In this document: positions 42,642-50,972 of the stretch, piece by piece
Layout: each line of letters begins with the position of its first letter
Position numbering within the stretch: position 1 is the stretch's first letter
DNA from: JAOZMY01 sp964577975
Lineage (GTDB): Bacteria; Desulfobacterota; S145-22
DNA length: 59,295 bases
Assembly (NCBI GenBank): GCA_964577975.1
Contig: CAZOBB010000202.1
Location: 1 to 59,295 of the forward strand
Reading direction: 5' to 3'
Notes under the pieces: model-generated
Seen by the model: only the letters and a program-made list of their open reading frames with translations
Databases searched by the model: none
What the model was told of the DNA's origin: nothing
Position numbers and translations under genes: made by a program

Positions 42642-43085
42642 GTGGAACCTGTGGGCTATCCCTGGAAAGAGGCCATCCGGACGGGGCTGAAGTCGGGCCT
42701 CTTCACGACGTATCGGCTCGTCAGGGTCATCGTTCCGTTCTACTTTCTGATTGAATGGTTGAAGCTAACGCCGGTGTTGCCGTGGCTGGGGCGTGTTTTG
42801 TCGCCGGTCATGGGGCTTTGGGGGCTTCCCGGGGAGGCGGGGTTCGTTCTCGTGACGGGAAACGTGGTCAACCTCTACGCGGCGATCGCCGTGATGATTC
42901 CCCTTCATCTCAACGTGTCTCAGATTACCCTTTTAGGTTTGATGTTGGGGATTTCCCATAATCTCGTGGTGGAAACGGCCGTTTTGAAGGAGGCGAAAAT
43001 CCCGGCGTTGAAGATGGCGATGCTCCGACTGGTTAGCTCCGCGGTGGTGGGGTGGGTGGTCAGTAAATTTTTGATGGGACACTGA
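42642..43085 (+). CDS. nucleoside-recognition (Gate) domain membrane protein 1
   Basis: A 147-residue inner-membrane protein with four or so hydrophobic segments (VIVPFYFLIEWLKLTPVLPWLGRVLSPVMGLWGLP). It contains GISHNLVVETAVLKEA. The domain is the Gate/nucleoside-recognition fold known from nucleoside transporters, FeoB and SpmA/SpmB, but function here is unknown. GTG 42642 is preferred; a start at 42579 would add 21 residues and overlap the epimerase gene. It is followed after one base by a second, related half. Confidence 0.7.
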   Translation: MEPVGYPWKEAIRTGLKSGLFTTYRLVRVIVPFYFLIEWLKLTPVLPWLGRVLSPVMGLWGLPGEAGFVLVTGNVVNLYAAIAVMIPLHLNVSQITLLGLMLGISHNLVVETAVLKEAKIPALKMAMLRLVSSAVVGWVVSKFLMGH

Positions 43086-43086
43086 T

Positions 43087-43566
43087 ATGATCGATACCAT
43101 CTCTTTTCAGGCCCTCTTATGGAAACCCTTGTGGGGATCGGTGAAGCTGTCGCTTCAGCTTTTGCTCCTCATCGTTCCCCTACTTGTCCTTTTCGAATTG
43201 ATCCGGTCCCTCCCTGTCTGGAGGAGGTTTCAGAAAATAGGGGAGAAGGGGACGCCCATGGAGCGGATGGGGTTTTCTCCCTATACGCTCGTTCCTCTTT
43301 TCACGGGGATTTTTTTGGGGATAGCCTACGGGGCGGGGGTGATTATCAAGATATCGCGGGAGAAGGGATTGGCGAAGGCGGATCTGTGGCTGTTGGGGCT
43401 CTTCCTCGCGACCTGCCACGCCGTCGTGGAGGATACCTTGATCTTTGTCGTGGTAGGGGGGATGGCGCGGTGGATACTAGGCCCAAGGATTCTCCTCGCC
43501 ATGGTCTTGTCTTCGGCACTTTTAGTGATGATGAAACGGGAGAAGATGAAACGAATTTCGCCGTAG
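43087..43566 (+). CDS. nucleoside-recognition (Gate) domain membrane protein 2
   Basis: A 159-residue membrane protein paired with the preceding one. It has hydrophobic segments at about 17-40, 66-90 and 97-150 and the motif ATCHAVVEDTLIFVVV, which mirrors SHNLVVETAVL in its neighbour, so the two probably form a pseudo-symmetric heterodimer. Transported or sensed substrate unknown. A perfect 16 bp palindrome begins just after its stop. Confidence 0.7.
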   Translation: MIDTISFQALLWKPLWGSVKLSLQLLLLIVPLLVLFELIRSLPVWRRFQKIGEKGTPMERMGFSPYTLVPLFTGIFLGIAYGAGVIIKISREKGLAKADLWLLGLFLATCHAVVEDTLIFVVVGGMARWILGPRILLAMVLSSALLVMMKREKMKRISP

Positions 43567-43582
43567 GCGAAAATATTTTCGC
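43567..43582. promoter_or_regulatory. perfect 16 bp palindrome, candidate operator upstream of the pilus operon
   Basis: GCGAAAATATTTTCGC is fully self-complementary and lies 117 bp before the first pilin start. No U-tract follows, so it does not look like a terminator. It could bind a dimeric regulator of the pilus genes; no regulator is identified. Confidence 0.35.
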
Positions 43583-43698
43583 GGCAAGACGGAGGAGATT
43601 CGGCGTTTTTGAACGTGTCTGTCGCGGTGGGTGTGAGAATAGGGATGAAAGATAGATGGTATGGAATTTGCGTAAAAAGAAGCGAGGAGAGGTGGCAC

Positions 43699-44301
43699 GT
43701 GGAAAAAAGGATGGAGGATAAAAGGGGAATAAGCACGCTGGAGTTGGCGGTGGTGTTGGCGTTGATTGCCATCATGGCGACCTTTACGGTTCCGTTCTTG
43801 GGAAGTTGGCTTCGTCATTACCGGGTTGTGGGAGCGGCCCGGGAGATGACCTCCATGATGCAAAATGCCCGGTTGCTGGCAGTCAAGAATAATGAGGATA
43901 GTTGTGTGGAGTTTGATCCGACGAACAATCGGTACTGTATCAAATCGGATAAGGGGGCAAATGGCGCCTGGGATACCTGGAACGGCGGGGATGATACCAT
44001 TGAGAAGGTGGTCTCGTTTGGGGATAAATCCCATAGGGATATTGGCTTTGGTCTCCAATCGGCCAATGCGCCTGGAGGAGGGCCCGATGCATCGGGTGGA
44101 ACAACTCTCAGTATACCAAGTGATTATGTCTCGTTTACAAACAATCGGTGTGAATTCAATCCGGACGGGACATCAGGTTCAGGAGTGGCTTATATCACCG
44201 ACACGTATGAAACCTATGCCGTGAAGGTGGGATATTCGGCCACGGGCCATGTTCAAATCTGGTATTGGAATGCGGGAACGGGTAAATGGGTAAGAAAATG
44301 A
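43699..44301 (+). CDS. type IV minor pilin, GspH/FimT family
   Basis: A 200-residue prepilin: KRG then ISTLELAVVLALIAIMATF, with cleavage after G10 and the conserved Glu at +5 (E15), followed by a GspH/FimT-type globular domain. Processed by a PilD peptidase and inserted into the inner membrane before pilus assembly. GTG 43699 is chosen because GAGGAG sits nine nt upstream; an internal ATG at 43711 is an alternative. First gene of a minor-pilin cluster. Base composition is visibly more AT-rich than the preceding genes. Confidence 0.85.
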   Translation: MEKRMEDKRGISTLELAVVLALIAIMATFTVPFLGSWLRHYRVVGAAREMTSMMQNARLLAVKNNEDSCVEFDPTNNRYCIKSDKGANGAWDTWNGGDDTIEKVVSFGDKSHRDIGFGLQSANAPGGGPDASGGTTLSIPSDYVSFTNNRCEFNPDGTSGSGVAYITDTYETYAVKVGYSATGHVQIWYWNAGTGKWVRK

Positions 44302-44690
44302 TTCGATTCGTGAAGAATAAGAAGAAGGAGAAAAAGGGTTTTACGCTCATCGAAGTCATGATCGCCATCTTGATCCTGGGGGTTGGCATGCTTGCCATGG
44401 CCCTTTTGCAGGTGACGGCGATACGAGGAGGTTCTTTTGCGAATCAAGTGACGCAGGCTTCTATTTACGGACAAGATAAAATCGAGGAATTGAAAAATGC
44501 TTCGTATTCGGCAGTGACGAACGGAAACGATGCAATCCAGAGTGGGAATGGCATTACCTATACGAGGACATGGACGGTAACGAACGATTCGCCTTACGTA
44601 GGGGCGAAAACGGTTAATCTTACAGTTTCCTGGACTGGGCCGGAAGGGCAAAACAGGAGTATTCAGTTGTCAACAATTATCCATCAGTAA
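44298..44690 (+). CDS. pilV: type IV minor pilin PilV-like
   Basis: A 130-residue prepilin with KKKEKKG|FTLIEVMIAILILGVGMLAMALLQ; cleavage after G14, Glu at +5. The GxxMLAMA region and position between the GspH-type and PilW-like pilins identify it as PilV. ATG 44298 overlaps the previous stop as ATGA; ATG 44286 is possible. Confidence 0.85.
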   Translation: MIRFVKNKKKEKKGFTLIEVMIAILILGVGMLAMALLQVTAIRGGSFANQVTQASIYGQDKIEELKNASYSAVTNGNDAIQSGNGITYTRTWTVTNDSPYVGAKTVNLTVSWTGPEGQNRSIQLSTIIHQ

Positions 44691-44707
44691 GCGAGGGGGA
44701 GTTAGTT

Positions 44708-45682
44708 TTGATTAGGATGGGAGAAAGGGAAGAGGGTTTTACGCTTATCGAGCTCCTTATTGCCCTCATCTTGAGCATTATTATTGTCGGGGCAGTCTAT
44801 GGCACCTTCAACTCTCAGCAAAAGAGCTTTTTTCTCATCAATCAGAAAACGGACATGCAGCAACAAGGAAGGGTAGCGATGAATCTTCTCATGCGGGATT
44901 TACGCATGGCGGGGTATCTCGTGCCATCGGCGAAGGCGATTCGTGTCACTGATAACAATATCACAAACGCTACGACCCCCGTTTCTGACGTGGTGACCGT
45001 GTTGTATGCAGATCAGGACTTCAGTGGTCTATCCATTCAGGCCTCGGTGGGCTCGCCTCCCACGAGTGTTACAGTTGAGGTGCAGCCAGGGGGGACCTTC
45101 GCGCCAAATACGGATTATACCAACAAGAATATCGTCTTATGGACAAGCAGCGAAAACAACAGTGTGATACGGAGGATTACACAAGTCTCTGGGAGCGGAG
45201 CCCAACGGACCTTTACATTGGGAAATGTGGATACCTTTCTGTCCGGATTGACACCAGCGTTTGACTCTTCCACTGACAACTCGGCTTCCTACACGGGGGG
45301 AAGCGCGTATGTTTTAACGACAAGAACGTATGACGTGCAATCGAATGTTTTACGAATCAACGATCATAATGACGGCACCTTGAACGGAACGCCTCAATCC
45401 CTTGCGGAAGGGGTGGAGATCTTACAGTTCGATTTCGAAATGTCGGATGGAAGTACCCTGTCTGATCCAACGGCGAGCTCCCACTCGATCGACCAAATCC
45501 GAGCTGTGACGATCTATCTTTTGCTAAGGAACCGCGCCCAAGATCCAGATTATGTGGATACGACTACCTATCCGTTAGGGACGGGAAACGTAGTCTACAC
45601 ACCAGGATCCAGCACTGCCCTCCAACCGTTTCGAAGGAGGCTTTTTAACACGTTGGTGAGGTTGAGGAATTTTGGGTTGTGA
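44708..45682 (+). CDS. pilW: type IV pilus assembly protein PilW-like
   Basis: A 324-residue prepilin: EREEG|FTLIELLIALILSIIIVGAVYGTF, then NLLMRDLRMAGYLVP, the pattern of PilW. TTG 44708 is supported by GAGGGGGAG about seven nt upstream; ATG 44717 is too far. The large C-terminal domain is Thr/Ser/Asn-rich. Works with the other minor pilins to prime the pilus and carry PilY1. Confidence 0.85.
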   Translation: MIRMGEREEGFTLIELLIALILSIIIVGAVYGTFNSQQKSFFLINQKTDMQQQGRVAMNLLMRDLRMAGYLVPSAKAIRVTDNNITNATTPVSDVVTVLYADQDFSGLSIQASVGSPPTSVTVEVQPGGTFAPNTDYTNKNIVLWTSSENNSVIRRITQVSGSGAQRTFTLGNVDTFLSGLTPAFDSSTDNSASYTGGSAYVLTTRTYDVQSNVLRINDHNDGTLNGTPQSLAEGVEILQFDFEMSDGSTLSDPTASSHSIDQIRAVTIYLLLRNRAQDPDYVDTTTYPLGTGNVVYTPGSSTALQPFRRRLFNTLVRLRNFGL

Positions 45683-45700
45683 GAGAGGTGGGGTGATAAA

Positions 45701-46186
45701 ATGAGGGGAATAGAAAAAAGGGTTGGTGGAAAGAAAAAGGAAGAAGGATTTGTCTTGGTCATTGCGCTGATCGTTTTGTTGGTGGCAACGGTAGCGGGGA
45801 TCTTCGCCATACAAAATACGACCATCGATACAAAGATCTCGGGGAACGAGCGAATTGCCACGTTGTTATTCAATGCGGCAGATGCCGGAGGCGACGCAGG
45901 AGTGAGTTGGTTCAAAGTGAATACATCGGATGGAGGTACGAAACCGACGACGTCTTCTTCGGTGCCGCCGTTGGGAGGGTATTTCAGCACGGATTTAACG
46001 TTGGGAACCGATATGCAGTATAATTTCAGGATAGATGCACGCGTGAAAAGTACCCACCCCCCGGCGGGGTGGGATCCGACGCTTTTCCGTCAATATTACT
46101 ACCTAATTACATCCCAAGGAAAAGCTAACGGAGCTAAAGGTGCGAAGAATATCGAAATAGAAGTCAGTCGTGTTTTTAGAAAATAA
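45701..46186 (+). CDS. pilX: type IV pilus assembly protein PilX-like
   Basis: A 161-residue prepilin-like protein: KKKEEG|FVLVIALIVLLVATVAGIFA, lacking Glu at +5, as usual for PilX, then NTTIDTKISGNERIATLLFNAADAG, the PilX N-domain hallmark. 18 bp after pilW and immediately before pilY1. Confidence 0.85.
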   Translation: MRGIEKRVGGKKKEEGFVLVIALIVLLVATVAGIFAIQNTTIDTKISGNERIATLLFNAADAGGDAGVSWFKVNTSDGGTKPTTSSSVPPLGGYFSTDLTLGTDMQYNFRIDARVKSTHPPAGWDPTLFRQYYYLITSQGKANGAKGAKNIEIEVSRVFRK

Positions 46187-46234
46187 TGCGTGGTAAATAA
46201 ATGGGTGAAAATTTCGAGAAGTAAGGTGGAAAAA

Positions 46235-49200
46235 ATGAGAAGACTAGGTGGTATTTTTGTGTGTTTGTTGATGCTTTTAATTCCCGCTTTGGGGCAAGCG
46301 TCTCCACAGGCAACTCCTCCGTTTGTGACAACTTCCTTGTCACCAAATGTTTTAATTTCTATAGATACTTCAGGAAGCATGAGGTGGGGGCATACGAATC
46401 TTGTTTATCCGGATGATGCGGTTTATGTGATTGCGAAGGCAATTTATGATGATCCCAATCATGGGGTATACTCATTGGGATATGACTGTAAGGCAGAGGT
46501 TATTCAGATTGCAGACCACCTTGCCGATCTTGCAGATAAATGGCTTGCCTTTCTGCCCGGACTGACCGGATCCTCTGGATCATACCGCTATGATCCAAAT
46601 GTGTTTGTTGATCTGTCAAGCAAGGTTTCCCTTATCAAATCGAATTTAGCCACCTCTGATTATGTTGTCATGACGATAGGGGGAATTGAATGGATCGTTT
46701 TTAAAGGGAGTTGGGGTAATGCGAATTCTAAATTCTATGGTCCTTACAATATGGGTAGGCTATCAAGAATTACAATGGCAAAATGGGTTGTTACGAAATT
46801 GATTCGCAATACTACCGGGATCCAGTTTGGGGTTATGAAATTTGAAAATGGATGTAATCAGAACACGGGAGGAGAAGTAGTTTTCCCCTGTACTGACCTA
46901 ACAGATGACTATGATGGAAACGGACATGTAGACCAGGAAGATTTAATTAACTATGTAGATAGCATTTTTGCCTTGGCATGTACACCCTTAGCGAATACCC
47001 TTTATGAGGCTTGTTGCTATTTCGGAGGCGAAGCCTCGCCCTGGGGCGTTGTTTATTCTGGACCTTTTGCGTCGAAAATTATGGATGGTAGTGGACATTA
47101 TATTAGTCCTATTCACTATTGGTGTCAAAAGAATTTCGTTATTGTGACAACGGATGGTGAATCTTATCAGGATGGAGGTAATGTTCCATCCAACATACAA
47201 GATTATGACAATGATGGAAATCCTGATGATGGGAGCCATTCGACAAGTGATAGTTTGGACGATGTGGCGTTGTATGGGTATGATCATGACTTTGCGCCTT
47301 CGTTGGGAAACGGTCCCGGAGAAACATCTAAACAAAATTTTATCACATATACGATAGGATTTGGCGGTGCCGCGGCAAGCCTGCTTCAAGAAGCTGCGGA
47401 TGAAGATCATGGGCATGGCCATTATTATGGGGCATCGGATCAGGAATCGCTTTATGCGAGTCTTCAAGCTGCAATCAATGATATTTTGTACCGAATTTCC
47501 TCTGGAACAGCGGTGGCCGTGTTAAGCACATCGCAGTCGACAGAGGATAAACTTTTTAGGGCAAAATTCCATCCGCGAGGTTGGAAGGGATACCTTGAGT
47601 GCTTTGCCCTGCCGTATAATTCTGGAGGAGCCCCCCTTTGGGAGTCAGGGGAACTTTTGCTAAACGAGGCGGCTGGTAACAGGGTGATCTATACGGCCAC
47701 ATCACCGACGTCCACTGTTCAGGAATATTTTGATACCTCCAACACGAATTTGACGGCTTCTCTGCTGGGAGTAGATAGCGCGGATAGGGATCACCTTATT
47801 GAATATATTCGGGGAGAGTATGACGCCTCATGGGTTTGGTCAGGAACGTCCGAACATTTTCGTGATCGGGATCCCACGGGGAGCGGAGGCAGTCAATGGA
47901 AATTGGGAGATATTATATATTCTACACCGATTGTAAGAAGTGCACCGAATGCGTATTGGGATGCTGTGGCGGTTTATAGTTCTTCGGGTGTGACGCATTA
48001 TTCCGATTTTAAAGCGAACCGCCATAATCGAACGCCATTGGTGATCGTGGGTGCCAATGATGGTATGATCCACGCGTTTCGCGTTCAGGATGGAGTGGAG
48101 CAATGGGCGTTCGTGCCTTATAACTTGTTAGGGAATCTGAAATCTCTGGCATTAGATCCCTATTCTCACAACTATTATGTCGACTTAACGCCGGTGATTG
48201 CCGATTGCCAGGTAGGAAGTTCCGTAGCGAATGATTATGGGTGGAAGACAATTCTGTTGGAGGGAGAGCGGCAAGGAGGAAAGGCTTATTTCGCGTTGGA
48301 TATCACGGGTGATACAGGGTATCCTCTGCCAATGTGGGAGTTTACCGATGGAGATCTCGGAGAATCGTGGTCAATTCCTTCCGTGGGTTTGGTGACGGCG
48401 GGGAGTACCACTCACTTCAAGTGGATGGGGGTTTTTGGCTCTGGTTATGACAATGCGGATACGAAGGGATACCTTTTTGGTGTGGACATGGCGGATGGAA
48501 GTACGATTTTCAAGATCAAGGTGGATGATGCCACAGGGAATGTGATGGCTTCTCCCGCCGTTATCGACTTTGACGATAATACATGCATAGACCGGATTTA
48601 CATAGGGGATATGTTGGGACGAATGTGGAAAGCGACGGTCCCTGACCATATTGGAACGCCGTGGGGAGATGCGGCAAGCACCGTAGTTTCCGTTTTGACG
48701 ACGACGGGGGTGACCCAGCCCATACGGATCAAGCCGAGTTTGTCACTGTTTGATCGGACGGGTGGGCAGGTGGTAGCGGTCTATTTTGGAACTGGGAAAT
48801 TCGACGTAGCAGCAGATAAAACGACAACGGACACACAAAGCTTTTATTGTATTTTGGATGAAGGGACGTTACCCGTACCCAAATCGGATCTCGTAAATTC
48901 GGATAGCCCGGGGATCACGGGTTATTGTTCAGAAAATGGGGAAATCCCCGTGACGAAGCGGGGGTGGTATTTCGATCTTCCCAACGAGGGAGAGCGAGTA
49001 ACGGCAACGAGTCTGTTGGTGGGAGGTATCGTTTTTTTCACTACCTTTACGCCCAACGATGATGTGTGTGGTTATGGGGGGGTGGCTAGACTATATGCGG
49101 TGAAATATGACACGGGGTGCGCTCCCGATAGTCCGGTATTGGATGTGAATGGAGATGGGGTGGTGGATGCTACAGACACATCGACGGGAGAAGTAGGAGG

Positions 49201-49369
49201 CGAGGTCCCAAAATCGATTATTATTGGTAACGGTTTGCCGTCGGCTCCCGTTTACGATAGCAAAAACAACCAGATAATTGTTCAAACGAGTGATACAACA
49301 GTCCATGCGACAGCCGTAAAACTTCGGTTGAATAGCTTTAAGATTCATTACTGGCGGGAAGTTTTTTAA
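46235..49369 (+). CDS. pilY1: PilY1-type pilus tip adhesin
   Basis: A 1044-residue secreted protein: signal peptide (about 1-23), a VWA-like N-terminal region starting LISIDTSGSMRWG (MIDAS), and a C-terminal PilC/PilY beta-propeller (about 540-1000; RNRTPLVIVGANDGMIHAF and ALDITGDTGYP are typical, here beginning N-R-T-P). Three calcium-loop-like stretches are seen near residues 224 (DYDGNGHVDQED), 323 (DYDNDGNPDDG) and 969 (DVNGDGVVDATD). PilY1 sits at the pilus tip with minor pilins and governs adhesion, surface sensing and retraction. Start ATG 46235 has AAGGTGG upstream; GTG 46190 is less likely. Confidence 0.9.
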   Translation: MRRLGGIFVCLLMLLIPALGQASPQATPPFVTTSLSPNVLISIDTSGSMRWGHTNLVYPDDAVYVIAKAIYDDPNHGVYSLGYDCKAEVIQIADHLADLADKWLAFLPGLTGSSGSYRYDPNVFVDLSSKVSLIKSNLATSDYVVMTIGGIEWIVFKGSWGNANSKFYGPYNMGRLSRITMAKWVVTKLIRNTTGIQFGVMKFENGCNQNTGGEVVFPCTDLTDDYDGNGHVDQEDLINYVDSIFALACTPLANTLYEACCYFGGEASPWGVVYSGPFASKIMDGSGHYISPIHYWCQKNFVIVTTDGESYQDGGNVPSNIQDYDNDGNPDDGSHSTSDSLDDVALYGYDHDFAPSLGNGPGETSKQNFITYTIGFGGAAASLLQEAADEDHGHGHYYGASDQESLYASLQAAINDILYRISSGTAVAVLSTSQSTEDKLFRAKFHPRGWKGYLECFALPYNSGGAPLWESGELLLNEAAGNRVIYTATSPTSTVQEYFDTSNTNLTASLLGVDSADRDHLIEYIRGEYDASWVWSGTSEHFRDRDPTGSGGSQWKLGDIIYSTPIVRSAPNAYWDAVAVYSSSGVTHYSDFKANRHNRTPLVIVGANDGMIHAFRVQDGVEQWAFVPYNLLGNLKSLALDPYSHNYYVDLTPVIADCQVGSSVANDYGWKTILLEGERQGGKAYFALDITGDTGYPLPMWEFTDGDLGESWSIPSVGLVTAGSTTHFKWMGVFGSGYDNADTKGYLFGVDMADGSTIFKIKVDDATGNVMASPAVIDFDDNTCIDRIYIGDMLGRMWKATVPDHIGTPWGDAASTVVSVLTTTGVTQPIRIKPSLSLFDRTGGQVVAVYFGTGKFDVAADKTTTDTQSFYCILDEGTLPVPKSDLVNSDSPGITGYCSENGEIPVTKRGWYFDLPNEGERVTATSLLVGGIVFFTTFTPNDDVCGYGGVARLYAVKYDTGCAPDSPVLDVNGDGVVDATDTSTGEVGGEVPKSIIIGNGLPSAPVYDSKNNQIIVQTSDTTVHATAVKLRLNSFKIHYWREVF

Positions 49370-49395
49370 AAAAAGGATCAACATGGAGGGAAAAG

Positions 49396-49770
49396 ATGCG
49401 TAGTGGTGTGAAAGGTGTTCTTCCGATGGCGCTTGTTTTATGTTTTTTTTCATTATTTATTTTTTCCCGTTCCTATTCAGCGGACAGGCCGATAGAGACG
49501 GGGATCATTCAAGAGATTGGAGAAGACTACATTTTGATTAGGATTGAGGGTGGGAAAGGTTTCAAGGATGGAGAAAAATTGAAATTCTATTTTCATCCAA
49601 AGACGAAGATAATCCTTGCCAATTCAAAAACGCCCCTGACGATAGAAAGCTTACTTGTCGGAGACAAGGTGAATCTTATGTTAGGAAAGGTAAAAATAGA
49701 TTCTGATGGCACGGCAAAATGTTATGTAGAGTGCGTAGAAGTATTGGAAGAACATCGAAAGAAAAAGTGA
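49396..49770 (+). CDS. small exported protein linked to pilY1, unknown function
   Basis: A 124-residue protein with a signal peptide (about 1-29, VLPMALVLCFFSLFIFSRSYSA) and a compact beta-rich mature part (ETGIIQEIGEDYILIRIEGGKGF, LLVGDKVNLMLGKVKIDSDG) that may be an OB- or SH3-like barrel. No family is recognised. It starts 26 bp after pilY1 with GGAGG upstream and is last before the terminator, so it belongs to the pilus transcript. Confidence 0.65.
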   Translation: MRSGVKGVLPMALVLCFFSLFIFSRSYSADRPIETGIIQEIGEDYILIRIEGGKGFKDGEKLKFYFHPKTKIILANSKTPLTIESLLVGDKVNLMLGKVKIDSDGTAKCYVECVEVLEEHRKKK

Positions 49771-49804
49771 AGTTCAAGGCAGTTTTTATTTTCTAGAGAA
49801 AGGA

Positions 49805-50071
49805 TTAGGGAGAAGCGTTTTCTTCTTCTCCCTCTTTTTTGTCGCTTGCCTCTTCGAAGGAGGCATCTACCTCCGAAGTGTTCTTTCTCGGCTCAAACCA
49901 GACCTTGCCCGCGGCGATTTCACGCAATGCCGTCACAATAGCCTTGTTTCCCGTATCGATAAGGGGTTTGGATCCCTGCTGAATCATCTTAGCGCGTCTC
50001 GCCGCCAAAATGGCGAGATCGAAACGACCTTCCACTTTTTGCAGACAATCTTCTACCGTCACGCGTGCCAT
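49805..50071 (-). CDS. rpoZ: RNA polymerase omega subunit
   Basis: An 88-residue small subunit that helps assemble beta' into RNA polymerase. MARVTVEDCLQKVEGRFDLAILAARRAKMI and KAIVTALREIAAGKV are diagnostic. AAGGAGTGG precedes the ATG. The acidic tail (EEGEEENASP) is encoded by the DNA that also forms the pilus terminator hairpin. The usual upstream gmk gene is absent; the gene is monocistronic with its own promoter at 50106-50134. Confidence 0.94.
   Translation of the reverse strand: MARVTVEDCLQKVEGRFDLAILAARRAKMIQQGSKPLIDTGNKAIVTALREIAAGKVWFEPRKNTSEVDASFEEASDKKEGEEENASP
49807..49840 (+). terminator. intrinsic terminator of the pilus operon, overlapping the rpoZ 3' end
   Basis: Perfect nine-pair stem AGGGAGAAG (49807-49815) and CTTCTCCCT (49825-49833) with a nine-base loop, followed by CTTTTTT. 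It is oriented for the rightward pilus genes and lies over the last coding triplets of the convergent rpoZ gene. Confidence 0.8.
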
Positions 50072-50105
50072 TTAACTACCACTCCTTGAAGCTCGATTTT
50101 GGACT

Positions 50106-50134
50106 TATATACACCAAAACGGAAAAAAACTCAA
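50106..50134 (-). promoter_or_regulatory. candidate sigma-70 promoter of rpoZ
   Basis: On the minus strand: -35 TTGAGT (50129-50134), 17 nt spacer, -10 TATATA (50106-50111). It lies 35 nt upstream of the rpoZ start and just inside the left border of the transposase remnant. Confidence 0.5.
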
Positions 50135-50179
50135 ATTCTTTGATGGGATGCCCAAAAGCGCGATTTTCGTTCGTGGATT

Positions 50180-50734
50180 TTGGGCGGAATGAATGAGAAC
50201 CATCTTGACCGGAACTTTGAGGTATCATCTCCGAACCGGGTGTGGGTCAGTGACATCACGTACATGCGCATAGGGAAAAGCTGGCACTACCTGAGTATCT
50301 TTTTGGACTTGTATTCCAGGAAGATCGTTGGTTGGGACATAAGCCATTCCCTGGAGAAGGGATCGGTACTTCGGGCCTTGCGTCAATCGCTTCAGAGGCG
50401 TCGGCCTGCGGAGGGTTTGATGATCCACAGTGATCGGGGGATTCAATACGCGAGCCGTGCCTTTCGTGAGATTCTCAGGGACCATGGATTTATCCAGAGC
50501 ATGAGTCGGAAAGGGAACTGCTGGGACAATGCGGTGGCGGAATCTTTCTTTCACACGATCAAGACCCAGCTTATCCATCCTTACCGGTTTAGAACGGTTA
50601 AAGAAGCCCGGGGGGCCTTGTTTGAGTACATAGAGGTTTATTACAATCGCAAGAGGAAACATTCGACCAATGGGTACCTATCCCCGGCGGATTACGAACG
50701 CCAATGGGAAGAACACTATGAAAAAACGGCTTAA
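50180..50734 (+). pseudogene. 5'-truncated IS3-family transposase (OrfB, rve domain)
   Basis: 184 residues covering only the integrase core of an IS3 OrfB: catalytic Asp in VSDITYM, Asp in IHSDRGIQYAS and Glu in WDNAVAESFFHTIK form the DDE triad, followed by YNRKRKHSTNGYLSPADYE. The helix-turn-helix part and OrfA are missing, so it is unlikely to move by itself. The first usable start (TTG 50180 or ATG 50189) is internal to the ancestral gene. The sequence TGTCCACTTTTTTATAGCAAG just after the stop (about 50740-50760) may be the right end; no left end was found. It marks the left border of the molybdenum-hydroxylase island. Confidence 0.85.
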
Positions 50735-50794
50735 CTGCTTGTCCACTTTTTTATAGCAAGATCACAATGAGCGAGGAAGTGTGAGAGCGAAAGA

Positions 50795-50952
50795 TTCTGA
50801 AGGTTGAAGGTCGAAGACCGAAGTCTTTTTGCTTAGTGGCCGGTGGCCGCGCCTTCAGACTTCAACCTTCGGACTTCAGACTGAGCAAAACGAGACAAAC
50901 GCAACCCCGGTGAAATTCGCTTCGCTGTGACGGCGTCCATTTCACGGGGCAA
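50795..50952. repeat. dispersed palindromic element, copy B, with CTTC-rich repeats
   Basis: 50903-50952 is the second copy of the element at 6286-6335, with the same CCCCGGTGAAAT and ATTTCACGGGG ends. Upstream are a GAAGGTTGAAGG-type run (50795-50826) and a CTTCAGACTTCAACC-type run (50851-50882) in opposite orientation, able to fold on each other. It lies between the IS3 remnant and the xdh operon, directly before the first xdh gene. Confidence 0.6.
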
Positions 50953-50972
50953 GCAAACGAGGATAGGATACC

